A DNA stretch of 64,000 bases from Drosophila persimilis (taxonomy: Eukaryota > Arthropoda > Insecta > Diptera > Drosophilidae): the NCBI RefSeq assembly GCF_003286085.1, contig NW_020825298.1, positions 124,001 through 188,000 on the forward strand, written 5' to 3'. The position numbers and the translations under genes are program-made. The notes under the pieces were generated by a model. It had not been told where the DNA came from, made no database searches, and worked only from the letters and a program-made list of their open reading frames with translations. This document shows, piece by piece, positions 19,140-27,892 of this stretch (positions are counted from its first letter, which is position 1; each line of letters starts with the position of its first letter).

Positions 19140-19646
19140 ATAGAAGACAATAACTAGAATAAATAACATATATGTATACATAATCGCCCTCCCTGCCAAT
19201 GTAAGGCAACGAAAATGTATCACCTTAATTATAGTCTACATTTAAATCTAAACTAAGTCTAGAGTATTATGCTTTAACTCTACCCACTCCCCCTCCCCCC
19301 TTTGGCAAACGGACTGTTTACCAAGGCGGAGAGATTTATACAACAAGATGATTGCGCCGGCAGAACTGCTGGCAGAAGAGATTTCTTGCTGGAAAAAAGC
19401 ATTGTATTTGCTGCCTACGGCTGCTAACAGCAGCCTGTAGACAGCTGTATACAAACATTTATATATTAACAGCCCCAATAGATTGTACCTTAAATGCTAT
19501 TTTAAAAGTATCTGTACAATAAAGTCCACATAACGTAACGTAGCCCTGGCTCCCCTAACCTGCTGGTCAGGCCAAGGCTCGAGCCGGGTTACGCTGCGTT
19601 ATGTTAGTTACGTATCGCCTCCGCTGCATACGACACATCAAAAAAA
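18488..19646 (+). other. Family 1 copy 1c 3' UTR
   Basis: Same content as copy 1b: CGGACCAG hairpins at 19015-19035 and 19087-19107, terminal stem-loop at about 19530-19605, ACATC followed by seven A. Confidence 0.7.
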
Positions 19647-19650
19647 TCAA

Positions 19651-19917
19651 ACGCTGATCGCAAACCTGACAGAGGCTAGAGGCGGGGGCTTGGCAGCCAT
19701 GCCGCCACTACAGACAACACCACCTACACACCCGCCGCCACCACAACCAGCAGCCAATACATCAGCAGCAGTAGCCATATCGGACGGTGAGCCGGATATG
19801 GACATTGACGACGACAGCCAATGGACCGATGAAGAGCCTTACGAGGACCTACGTAGGTTTCTAAATGGTCACTCCAGCGGCGACTTCGAAAGCGACGGAT
19901 TTTACGGCGAGTACTGA
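19651..19917 (+). pseudogene. gag: Gag C-terminal fragment of H1
   Basis: 88 codons plus stop, matching the H2 gag C terminus without frameshift. It contains the end of the helical segment and the acidic tail (DMDIDDD) ending in GEY. It lacks the zinc knuckles and a legitimate start, so it cannot make a working Gag. Confidence 0.88.
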
Positions 19918-20350
19918 CTGCGCCAAATAGCAGAAGTTTAATGCCAATGCCACCTAAAAATAGACAAAAATTAAACACAATTAACAACAATCTGCAAATG
20001 ACCAAACATACTCACCCGCCATTAAACCGACAGAGCTGCCCCTCCAGCAGCTGCCTCACCACTCCTGCAACTCTCTTGAGGCATAATGGGCGAAATTTGG
20101 AGGCCTCATCAGCAGCACTACCACCGCCAATCCAACAAAAGTCCAGAGGCCAGCCACTAAAACATAATAAAAACAGTCAATTCACGCCAACCCGAAAAAC
20201 AGCAAAAACACACAAAAACCACACGTACCTGCCAATAAACAGACAGAGCTGATCACCAAGAAGCTGCCTCGCCACAACCATTGACAATTTCCTGCCAATT
20301 GGGCGGAATATGAGGCCCCTATTGACGACGCTGCCACCACACCACCACAA

Positions 20351-20358
20351 TGACGTCA
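20351..20358. promoter_or_regulatory. Conserved TGACGTCA palindrome in family 2 3' UTRs
   Basis: A perfect CRE (ATF/CREB-type) octamer. It is kept in all seven family 2 copies: 20351, 25397, 30248, 42469, 47283, 51896 and 56795, although the bases to its left have diverged into two types (CACAA or GGCCG). The shared core is TGACGTCACGC. Protein binding is inferred only. Confidence 0.5.
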
Positions 20359-20681
20359 CGCAAATACCTGCTCACAGCTGCCATTCCAACGACGACGCAG
20401 ATGCTGGCGCCTGTTGCCGCTCCACTGGGTCGCACCCGTCACTCATGCCATTATGTGAGGGCGGGATGGCCTGGTGTTGAGCCGCCAGACGCCAGCAAAT
20501 CCTGCAAAAGAAGAAGGAGAAACAGGAGGGAGAAGAAGACTGCCAAAACACAAAATACTCACCTGCTGTTTTACGCCAACACCAACCAGACAAGGGTCGC
20601 CAGCAACAACATCCAAACGCCGATAAGCACCTGCAAATAAAGACAAATTAAAACCAAAGCCAAAGTAAACACCTCATCTGG

Positions 20682-20984
20682 ATGGCCGGACCAGCAGCCA
20701 TTCAATAAGGCCATTACAAACCAGGCCAATCCAACTGACAGCGCATCCTGGTGGCCGGACCAGCAGCCACTCGGATGCGGCCAATCAACATCACAATCGA
20801 CAACGCATCCTGGTGGCCGGACCAGCAGCCACTTGGATGCGGCCAATGACACAAAACGTTGGCATCACATATCGATGCCAATGCCAACGACAATGCAGTT
20901 GGGTGGCCGGACCAGTGCCACTCGAGTGCAGCAGCCAACACCTACCAGCGACAGATGCAACGTGGGCGGCCGGAACAGAGCCGC
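20682..20984 (+). repeat. Array of five CGGACCAG-loop hairpins (H1)
   Basis: Stems in order: ATGGC/GCCAT, GTGGC/GCCAC, GTGGC/GCCAC, GTGGC/GCCAC with a 9-nt loop, and GCGGC/GCCGC with loop CGGAACAGA. The changes A-T, G-C at the first pair and T-A, C-G at the second keep every stem paired. Same five-unit arrays: 25734-26059, 30582-30906, 42803-43104, 47617-47918, 52231-52554 and 57130-57460. Confidence 0.75.
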
Positions 20985-21091
20985 TCGCCAACAACACCAT
21001 CATAGCCCACGATGCACGCCATCTCCGAGTCCAGCCATCGCCACTACAGATCCAGATGGTGCCACTAATTCTGCACAGGGGGACAACGGAG

Positions 21092-21142
21092 CCGGCCGGT
21101 ATGCGGCGCAATGTTCTGCATTGCGTTTGCCATGCTGGCCGG
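21092..21142 (+). other. Conserved GC-rich long hairpin in family 2 3' UTR
   Basis: CCGGCCGGTATG pairs with CATGCTGGCCGG (12 pairs, two G-U), enclosing an inner CGCAATG/CATTGCG stem with a short TTCTG loop. H6 has CATGCC, turning a G-U into G-C. The type B copies (26146-26195, 43189-43238, 48003-48052) keep the fold with one mismatch and a TTCG inner loop. Other copies: 31014-31064, 52662-52712, 57569-57619. Confidence 0.65.
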
Positions 21143-21722
21143 TGCTTTGTTGTAGTTGTCCTCCTGCTAAAAATAAATGATATTTAAGTATGTTTATTGT
21201 TGTGTAAATGTATTGTAATTATTGTTTGTTTTACCTTGTACATATCTCTGTAGTTTTGTAGTCCTTACTTGTAGTAATTGTAGATAGATTGTCCTTAGCT
21301 GTAATGTAATTTAATTAATTTTAGTTATTTATTTTAGCATATTTACCTTTCTTCTTCTTCTCCTTCTTTCCCAACTATCACCCATTCCCCAATATTTGAC
21401 AAGTGGCAACGCCATTAATGATTAAAATATACCACGCCAATTAGGAAAATACCGCGCCGATAACACACCAAAAAAACCATTTCAAATTTAAATTGCATTT
21501 CTCAATGCTAGTGTTATCGGCCGCCAACTTCGGCAATTATGCCCAGCCAATCCCACACCCACCCCCCCCCACCCACTTCAAATGCCAATAAAAACCAAAA
21601 ATGAGGCTGAGCAGGAACAAAATTTACACTGCCAGCCATCGCCACTCTGCCACACGCCCCAACAAAGCCATTTCAACCGCCCACAAGATGCTATGCGGTC
21701 GTCTCTTCGGAGCTACACGCGC

Positions 21723-21740
21723 CCGGATCGTAAGATCCGG
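21723..21740 (+). other. GNRA-type hairpin in the most conserved 3' UTR block
   Basis: CCGGATC-GTAA-GATCCGG, a perfect 7-bp stem with a GNRA tetraloop, identical in every family 2 copy (26834, 31645, 43882, 48695, 53287, 58201). An alternative pairing exists: GCCCGGAT (21721-21728) with ATCCGGGC (21752-21759). The two cannot form together. A TATAAA lies between them (21744). Confidence 0.6.
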
Positions 21741-21783
21741 AAGTATAAAGTATCCGGGCGGTTATACGGGAGCAGGCATCTTT

Positions 21784-21803
21784 CCCCTTCCCATCCCATC
21801 CCC
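21784..21803 (-). other. G-quadruplex motif on the minus strand (family 2 3' UTR)
   Basis: On the minus strand this reads GGGGATGGGATGGGAAGGGG, four G-tracts with 2-nt spacers. It is present in all copies: 26895-26914, 31706-31725, 43943-43962, 48756-48775, 53348-53367 and 58262-58281 (the last with a slightly different spacer but still complete). HeT-A 3' UTRs of D. melanogaster are reported to have quadruplex-forming sequence. Confidence 0.6.
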
Positions 21804-22387
21804 TTACAACAGAGCAGCCAATACAAGAAAGCACAAAGAAAACATTAGACACGGGCCATTTGCCAACAACAACACACACAGCCAATACAGCAAACAGCCA
21901 ATAAAATTTTCATTGCCTACTTGTCGGTGCTGCTGCCCTCGGACCATTTTCATCTCACTCAATATTGGGGTGAGTGAAAGTGGATCCGGGGGTGAGAGCA
22001 CCGGTAAATGACGATCGGCGATCGGGTCTCTCGAGTGTGGAGAGCATGGGAGTTGGCGGACACATGAGTGTTCCACCATGAACCTCGTCCAGGCCACTCT
22101 CATCTCGTCTGCCCGCTCGAGAGGTCGCGATCGTCGGACGTGTTATCACCGTTTTTCGTGTCGTTTTTGCCGTGTCGCCATCTCATCTCCGTTCTCTTTC
22201 TGTGTTGCGCCCTGTTTTCTTTTTGTGCTGTCTGTCGTGTGCCGTGCCGTGCTGTGCCGTGCCCCCCCCCCGCTGACATGACAAAAAGTCCCTTCCCCAC
22301 CACCACCACTACCGCCAATACTACTACCGACAAACTTTCTTCTCCCCAATAAAATAAATAACATAAATATACACAAACTAACTAGAG

Positions 22388-22477
22388 TTTAAACGCCAAT
22401 AAATAACATAATAATACACAAACTAACTAGAGTTTAAACGCCAATAAATAACATAAATATACACAAACTAACTAGAG
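22388..22477 (+). repeat. Two 45-bp Tag-like repeats at the 5' end of H2
   Basis: Two copies (22388-22432, 22433-22477) of a 45-bp unit that starts TTTAAACGCCAATAAATAAC and ends ACTAACTAGAG. It equals the last 45 bp of family 2 elements. In D. melanogaster HeT-A, transcription starting in the 3' end of the upstream neighbour adds such Tags to the next copy. No A-tract separates the units here. Confidence 0.7.
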
Positions 22478-22608
22478 AAAACTGTGTAAAAGAGACAGAA
22501 AGTGCCAATAAATACATTAAATACAAACACACACACACAAGAGACTTTTCAATAAAATAAAGGGAACAAACAGACAGCAAATCGCCAAAACACAAACCAG
22601 CAACAACA

Positions 22609-24963
22609 ATGACGAGAGGAATGGCCAGACGAGGGTCGAATAGACGCCACAGCGACGGCGGCAGAGCGGCCCGCAGAGGCGCTCTAGCAGCAGCAGCAGC
22701 AGCCAACAACATCAACACAAACACCGCCAATAGCAGCAGCAGCAGCAGAGCCCTCGGCGCAGGCGCCAACACCAACACAAACGCCCCAGCCAATGCAGAG
22801 CGACGTCGCCACAGTCACCCATCGTGTGAGTACCCAGCCATTGCCATGGCCGACATATCCACGGCCACAGCCACTCCCCCCTCGAGCCCCATCAAATTAG
22901 CAGCGCCAATACCAACAAAAATACCCACTGCAAATCCCGCAACCCCGCCAAAACCCAAAAACCCGCCAAACCGAAAGGGAAGGGCCGATAGGACGCCGCT
23001 CTCGCTGCCGCTTTTCCCGCCTCTCACGCTCTCGAACATCCAAAACCGTTCGGGAGTAACGGGAGAGGGAGAAGTCGGAGGAGAGCCGGCAAGCCGAAGC
23101 GCAGGAGCAGAGCGCCAAAACGGCCAACGGGCAGCCACACACACACACACGAACGGATCGAACCCGTTGCGAGTCGAACTTGGTTCGAGCTCGAGCAACG
23201 GGTCGATCCCAGCCATAGCCCAGCCAGCAACTACACTACCAGCAACAACTACACAAACACAGCCAATCCCAGCAACACCAAAACGACGCCGCGCCCTCAT
23301 CGACAGTGGGAGTGACGATGAGGAGGGTGAGAGGAAGCAGGCCAGACGACGGGGCCGCCATCACCTCCATCACCAGCAGCGGCTGCCAATCAAAAGGCCT
23401 ACTAAAAAGAGGCAAACGATGGAGGAGCTGGAGGCCATTGTTCAGGAGCAGCTGAGGCAGCACGAGCTGCGTCAGCAACAGCAAAAGCAGCAGAACCGGA
23501 CAACAAAAACCGCCAACACCAACACAGTTGCCGCTCCTGCCTCTCTGCCGCAATCTGCACAGCAAACACATGCCCCTGCCCCTGCCTCTGCCACTACTAA
23601 TACAAATACTGACAATACCAACGCAATTACAAATACAAACACCAACACCGTCACCGCCACCGCCACTAACACCAGCACCAACGCCACAACCAACACCAAC
23701 ACAACTACTGCCACTCCCAATGCACACACCCTTGCCAATGCCAATGACATCCGGCACGGCGAGTTCGGGCATCAGCCTGTGGAGGACAGAGGATTGAGGA
23801 TCCTCATCCGAGGTCTTCCCCATTCCACTCCCTCTGACTGGTTCCGGGACAGCATGCAGGCCGAGGGGTACACGGTCCGGTATGCTCGGGCGATCACCGA
23901 TCGGTTCGATCGCAGCCGCCAATACAACCTCTTTGAGGCTGAGATCGCCCCCAAACCGGACCGTGGCCAATACGATGTGTTGAAGCTGCGACGCCTGGGT
24001 GGGAGGCCCGTCACGGTTGAGAGACTTGGAGTCTCCCGTGACCCTGCCCAGTGCCATCGATGTCAGGTGTTTGGCCACACCCGCGCATATTGTAGACGAG
24101 CTGCTGTCTGCATGAAATGCGCGGGCGGGCACCTGACGACGGAGTGCAGCAAGCCAAGGGCCGTCAATCCAAAATGCGCCAACTGCCAGGGCGCCCACAT
24201 TAGCGCCTACAAGGGCTGCAGCGCCTACAAGGCAGCCAGGCAGCGGCTCCTGGCCCACAGGGTCGCCAGGGAGGAGGAGCATCGACGGCAGCAGCAGCAG
24301 CCTCAGCCACTACGGCAGCAGCCAATGCAACAGCCAATTCAGCAGCAACAGCCAGCACAACGCCACCGGCAGCCGCCACAACGACACCAGCAGCCACTAC
24401 AGCGCCAGTTGCAGCAGCAGCAGCCACCCACACAGCCACTCCACACACAGCCGCAGCAGCAACGTCAACACGGTCTGGGTCGGCAGCATCGGCAGCAGCT
24501 ACAGCATCGCGACCAACATCCCCAGCCATCGACCAGGGGGCGCCAACACCAGAGGGTCCAGCCGATGCAGCCGATCCCAGATCGTGCTCAGCAGCAGCAG
24601 CAGCCAGGCGCCCAGTGCAAGGACAGCTGTGCCAAACATCTAAAAGAGAGCGCCATTAAAATTAAAATGCTGGAGGAAAGGTTGACAGCAATGGCCACGC
24701 TGATCGCAAACCTGACAGAGGCTAGAGGCGGGGGCTTGGCAGCCATGCCGCCACTACAGACAACACCACCTACACACCCGCCGCCACCACAACCAGCAGC
24801 CAATACATCAGCAGCAGTAGCCATATCGGACGGTGAGCCGGATATGGACATTGACGACGACAGCCAATGGACCGATGAAGAGCCTTACGAGGACCTACGT
24901 AGGTTTCTAAATGGTCACTCCAGCGGCGACTTCGAAAGCGACGGATTTTACGGCGAGTACTGA
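22609..24963 (+). CDS. gag: Gag of family 2 copy H2
   Basis: 784 aa. ATG 22609 is preceded by AACAACA and is conserved in all full-length copies. Layout: basic, Arg-rich N terminus; Ala and Asn/Thr repeats; Pro-rich part; a QQQ-rich helical insert at about 255-340 also found in H7 but missing in H3, H5 and H6; TNTNT repeats; an RRM-like block (GLRILIRGLPHSTP) near 397; zinc knuckles at about 481-538 (CX2CX4HX4C, CX2CX3HX4C, CX2CX3HX6C); a long Gln/His/Pro-rich domain encoded by CAN codons (about 560-665); a helical segment (about 670-705); and an acidic tail. The C-terminal 70 residues belong to a different type from those of H3-H7. Likely role: RNA binding and delivery to chromosome ends. 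Confidence 0.92.
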   Translation: MTRGMARRGSNRRHSDGGRAARRGALAAAAAANNINTNTANSSSSSRALGAGANTNTNAPANAERRRHSHPSCEYPAIAMADISTATATPPSSPIKLAAPIPTKIPTANPATPPKPKNPPNRKGRADRTPLSLPLFPPLTLSNIQNRSGVTGEGEVGGEPASRSAGAERQNGQRAATHTHTNGSNPLRVELGSSSSNGSIPAIAQPATTLPATTTQTQPIPATPKRRRALIDSGSDDEEGERKQARRRGRHHLHHQQRLPIKRPTKKRQTMEELEAIVQEQLRQHELRQQQQKQQNRTTKTANTNTVAAPASLPQSAQQTHAPAPASATTNTNTDNTNAITNTNTNTVTATATNTSTNATTNTNTTTATPNAHTLANANDIRHGEFGHQPVEDRGLRILIRGLPHSTPSDWFRDSMQAEGYTVRYARAITDRFDRSRQYNLFEAEIAPKPDRGQYDVLKLRRLGGRPVTVERLGVSRDPAQCHRCQVFGHTRAYCRRAAVCMKCAGGHLTTECSKPRAVNPKCANCQGAHISAYKGCSAYKAARQRLLAHRVAREEEHRRQQQQPQPLRQQPMQQPIQQQQPAQRHRQPPQRHQQPLQRQLQQQQPPTQPLHTQPQQQRQHGLGRQHRQQLQHRDQHPQPSTRGRQHQRVQPMQPIPDRAQQQQQPGAQCKDSCAKHLKESAIKIKMLEERLTAMATLIANLTEARGGGLAAMPPLQTTPPTHPPPPQPAANTSAAVAISDGEPDMDIDDDSQWTDEEPYEDLRRFLNGHSSGDFESDGFYGEY

Positions 24964-27534
24964 CTGCGCCAAATAGCAGAAGTTTAATGCCAATGCCACC
25001 TAAAAATAGACAAAAATTAAACACAATTAACAACAATCTGCAAATGACCAAACATACTCACCCGCCATTAAACCGACAGAGCTGCCCCTCCAGCAGCTGC
25101 CTCACCACTCCTGCAACTCTCTTGAGGCATAATGGGCGAAATTTGGAGGCCTCATCAGCAGCACTACCACCGCCAATCCAACAAAAGTCCAGAGGCCAGC
25201 CACTAAAACATAATAAAAACAGTCAATTCACGCCAACCCGAAAAACAGCAAAAACACACAAAAACCACACGTACCTGCCAATAAACAGACAGAGCTGATC
25301 ACCAAGAAGCTGCCTCGCCACAACCATTGACAATTTCCTGCCAATTGGGCGGAATATGAGGCCCCTATTGACGACGCTGCCACCACACCACCACAATGAC
25401 GTCACGCAAATACCTGCTCACAGCTGCCATTCCAACGACGACGCAGATGCTGGCGCCTGTTGCCGCTCCACTGGGTCGCACCCGTCACTCATGCCATTAT
25501 GTGAGGGCGGGATGGCCTGGTGTTGAGCCGCCGGACGCCAGCAAATCCTGCAAAAGGAAGGAGAAACAGGAGGGAGAAGGAGGCTGCCAATAAAAAACAC
25601 AAAATACTCACCTGCTGTTTTACGCCAACACCAACCAGACAAGGGTCGCCAGCAACAACATTCAAACGCCGACAGTACCTGCAAATAAACATAAATTAAA
25701 AATCAAACGCCAAAAACAAAACACCACATCTGGATGGCCGGACCAGCAGCCATTCAAAAGGCCATTACAAACCGATGACGAACGTGGCCGAGGAGGCCAG
25801 GCCAATCCACCTGACAGCGCATCCTGGTGGCCGGACCAGCAGCCACTCGGATGCGGCCAACAATTAAAATCGACAACGCATCCTGGTGGCCGGACCAGCA
25901 GCCACTTGGATGCGGCCAATACTCGACTCGTTGGCATCACACCTCGATGCCAACGCAAACACATTGGACAATGCATCTCGGGTGGCCGGACCAGTGCCAC
26001 TCGGTCTGCTGCACCAAACCAACAGACAGATGCAACGTGGGCGGCCGGAACAGAGCCGCTCGCCATCTCCAACTTTGCCCACGATGCACGCCAACACCAT
26101 GAATCCAGCCATCGCCAATAAACAACACACAGGGGGACAACAGAGCCGGCCGGTATACAGCGTAATGTTCGCATTGCGTTTGTTATGCCCGCCGGTGCTC
26201 CGTTGTTGTTTGTCCTCCTGTTAGAAATAAAATAAATATGATTAATATGTTTATATGTTGTAAATGTATGTCAATTATTGTTTATTTTACCTTGTCTGCA
26301 TCAATGTTTTTGTTGTAGATGTCAATCCTGTTGTTTCTGTAGTTTTTGCATGTCCGTAGATAGTTTGTCCATAGTTTTACTTACTTGCCTGTGATATTAG
26401 AAATAAGTTTTTGTAAATTAATGTAGTTTTTTCTGTAGTTAATTGTATATTATTAGTAGTTTCTAATTAGTTTTATTACCTTTTTCCTCTTCTTCCCCAA
26501 CTATCTGCCATTCCCATATTCCCCTTGACATGTGGTATCACTAAAAATACCACGCAAATACCAGACCATTGACCGATAACACACAAAAAAGCCATTCAAA
26601 TTTAAATTGCATTTCTCAATGCTAGTGTTATCGGCCGCCAACTTCGGCAATTATGCCCAGCCAATCCCACACCCACCCCCACCCACCACTTCAAATGCCA
26701 ATAAAATCCAAACGAGGCTGAGCAGGAGTACAACTTACACTGCCAGCCATCGCCACTCTGCCACACGCCCCAACAAAGCCACTACAACCGCCCACAAGAT
26801 GCTATGCGGTCGTCTCTTCGGAGCTACACGCGCCCGGATCGTAAGATCCGGAAGTATAAAGTATCCGGGCGGTTATACGGGAGCAGGCATCTTTCCCCTT
26901 CCCATCCCATCCCCTTACAACAGAGCAGCCAATACAAGAAAGCACAAAGAAAACATTAGACACGGGCCATTTGCCAACAACAACACACACAGCCAATACA
27001 GCAAACAGCCAATAAAATTTTCATTGCCTACTTGTCGGTGCTGCTGCCCTCGGACCATTTTCATCTCACTCAATATTGGGGTGAGTGAAAGTGGAACCGG
27101 GGGTGAGAGCACCGGTAAATGACGATCGGCGATCGGGTCTCTCGAGTGTGGAGAGCATGGGAGTTGGCGGACACACGAGTGTTCCACCATGAACCTCGTC
27201 CAGGCCACTCTCATCTCGTCTGCCCGCTCGAGAGGTCGCGATCGTCGGACGTGCCAAAAATCGTTTTTCGTGTCGTTTTTTGCCGTGTCGCCATCTCATC
27301 TCCGTTTTCTTTCTGTGTTGCGCCCTGTTTTCTTTTTGTGCTGTCTGTCGTGTGCCGTGCCGTGCTGTGCCGTGCCCCCCCCCCCGCTGACATGACAAAA
27401 AGTCCCTTCCCCCTCACCACCACCGCCAATACTACTACCGACAAACTTTCTTCTCCCCAATAAATGTGAATAAATGTGAATAATTTAAACGCCAATAAAA
27501 ACACAAACTAATGATAAACACAAACCAACTAGAG
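24964..27534 (+). other. H2 3' UTR, structured (type B second half)
   Basis: TGACGTCA 25397-25404; hairpin array 25734-26059; GC-rich hairpin 26146-26195; T-rich part 26222-26480; inverted repeat CCGATAACAC (26573-26582 with 26625-26634); GTAA hairpin 26834-26851; minus-strand quadruplex 26895-26914; poly-C tract about 27376-27387. The first part matches H1 closely, the second matches H4 and H5. Confidence 0.68.
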
Positions 27535-27761
27535 TTTAAACGCCAATAAATAACATAAATATACACAAACTAACTAGAGAGTTTAAACGCCAATAAATAA
27601 CATAAATATACACAAACTAACTAGAGTTTAAACGCCAATAAATAACATAAATATACACAAACTAACTAGAGTTTAAACGCCAATAAATAACATAAATATA
27701 CACAAACTAACTAGAGTTTAAACGCCAATAAATAACATAAATATACACAAACTAACTAGAG
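27535..27761 (+). repeat. Five 45-bp Tag-like repeats at the 5' end of H3
   Basis: Units at 27535-27579, 27582-27626, 27627-27671, 27672-27716 and 27717-27761, with two extra bases (AG) after the first. This is the longest Tag series in the window. It could reflect five rounds of transposition, or expansion by slippage or exchange. Confidence 0.7.
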
Positions 27762-27892
27762 AAAACTGTGTAAAAGAGACAGAAAGTGCCAATAAATACA
27801 TTAAATACAAACACACACACACAAGAGACTTTTCAATAAAATAAAGGGAACAAACAGACAGCAAATCGCCAACACACAAACCAGCAACAACA

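Larger units (their letters stand above)
12822..19646 (+). mobile_element. Family 1 copy 1c: full-length TART-like retrotransposon
   Basis: A complete element nearly identical to copy 1b with constant spacing of 6828 bp. Visible differences include T8257 to C15085 (Leu to Pro in gag), G9845 to A16673 (Arg to Lys in ORF2), and the tail length (seven A, 19640-19646). After the tail come four bases (TCAA, 19647-19650) that fit neither neighbour exactly, then a truncated family 2 element. Confidence 0.92.
19651..22387 (+). mobile_element. Family 2 copy H1: 5'-truncated HeT-A-like element
   Basis: It starts inside the last 89 codons of gag, directly after the family 1 tail and four extra bases, and runs to the family 2 3' end (ACTAGAG at 22381-22387). 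Loss of the 5' part is what chromosome-end erosion before the next transposition predicts. Gag tail and early 3' UTR match H2; the 3' UTR after about 20510 matches H3 instead. Confidence 0.88.
19918..22387 (+). other. H1 3' UTR, structured
   Basis: In order: TGACGTCA palindrome (20351-20358); five CGGACCAG-loop hairpins (20682-20701, 20751-20770, 20813-20832, 20903-20921, 20966-20984); a GC-rich long hairpin (21092-21142); a T-rich stretch (about 21180-21340) that breaks the A/C bias of the + strand; an 11-bp inverted repeat GCCGATAACAC (21456-21466 with 21511-21521); a hairpin with GTAA tetraloop (21723-21740); a C-tract quadruplex motif on the minus strand (21784-21803); and a short CACTCA/TGAGTG hairpin near 21957. 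No ORF with copy-to-copy support, except possibly 21601-22011. Confidence 0.7.
22388..27534 (+). mobile_element. Family 2 copy H2: full-length HeT-A-like element
   Basis: Two Tags, a 131-nt 5' UTR with a CA run, a gag ORF and a 2.57 kb 3' UTR. There is no RT or EN frame anywhere between gag and the next element, which is the defining property of HeT-A. The 3' end is ACTAGAG at 27528-27534, without an oligo(A). Confidence 0.9.

Noticed and set aside
22078..22281. Plus-strand ORF starting in a good CCACCATG context in family 2 3' UTRs
   Set aside because: Length and frame vary between copies (67 to 91 codons) and the sequence is mostly low complexity; no coding signal.
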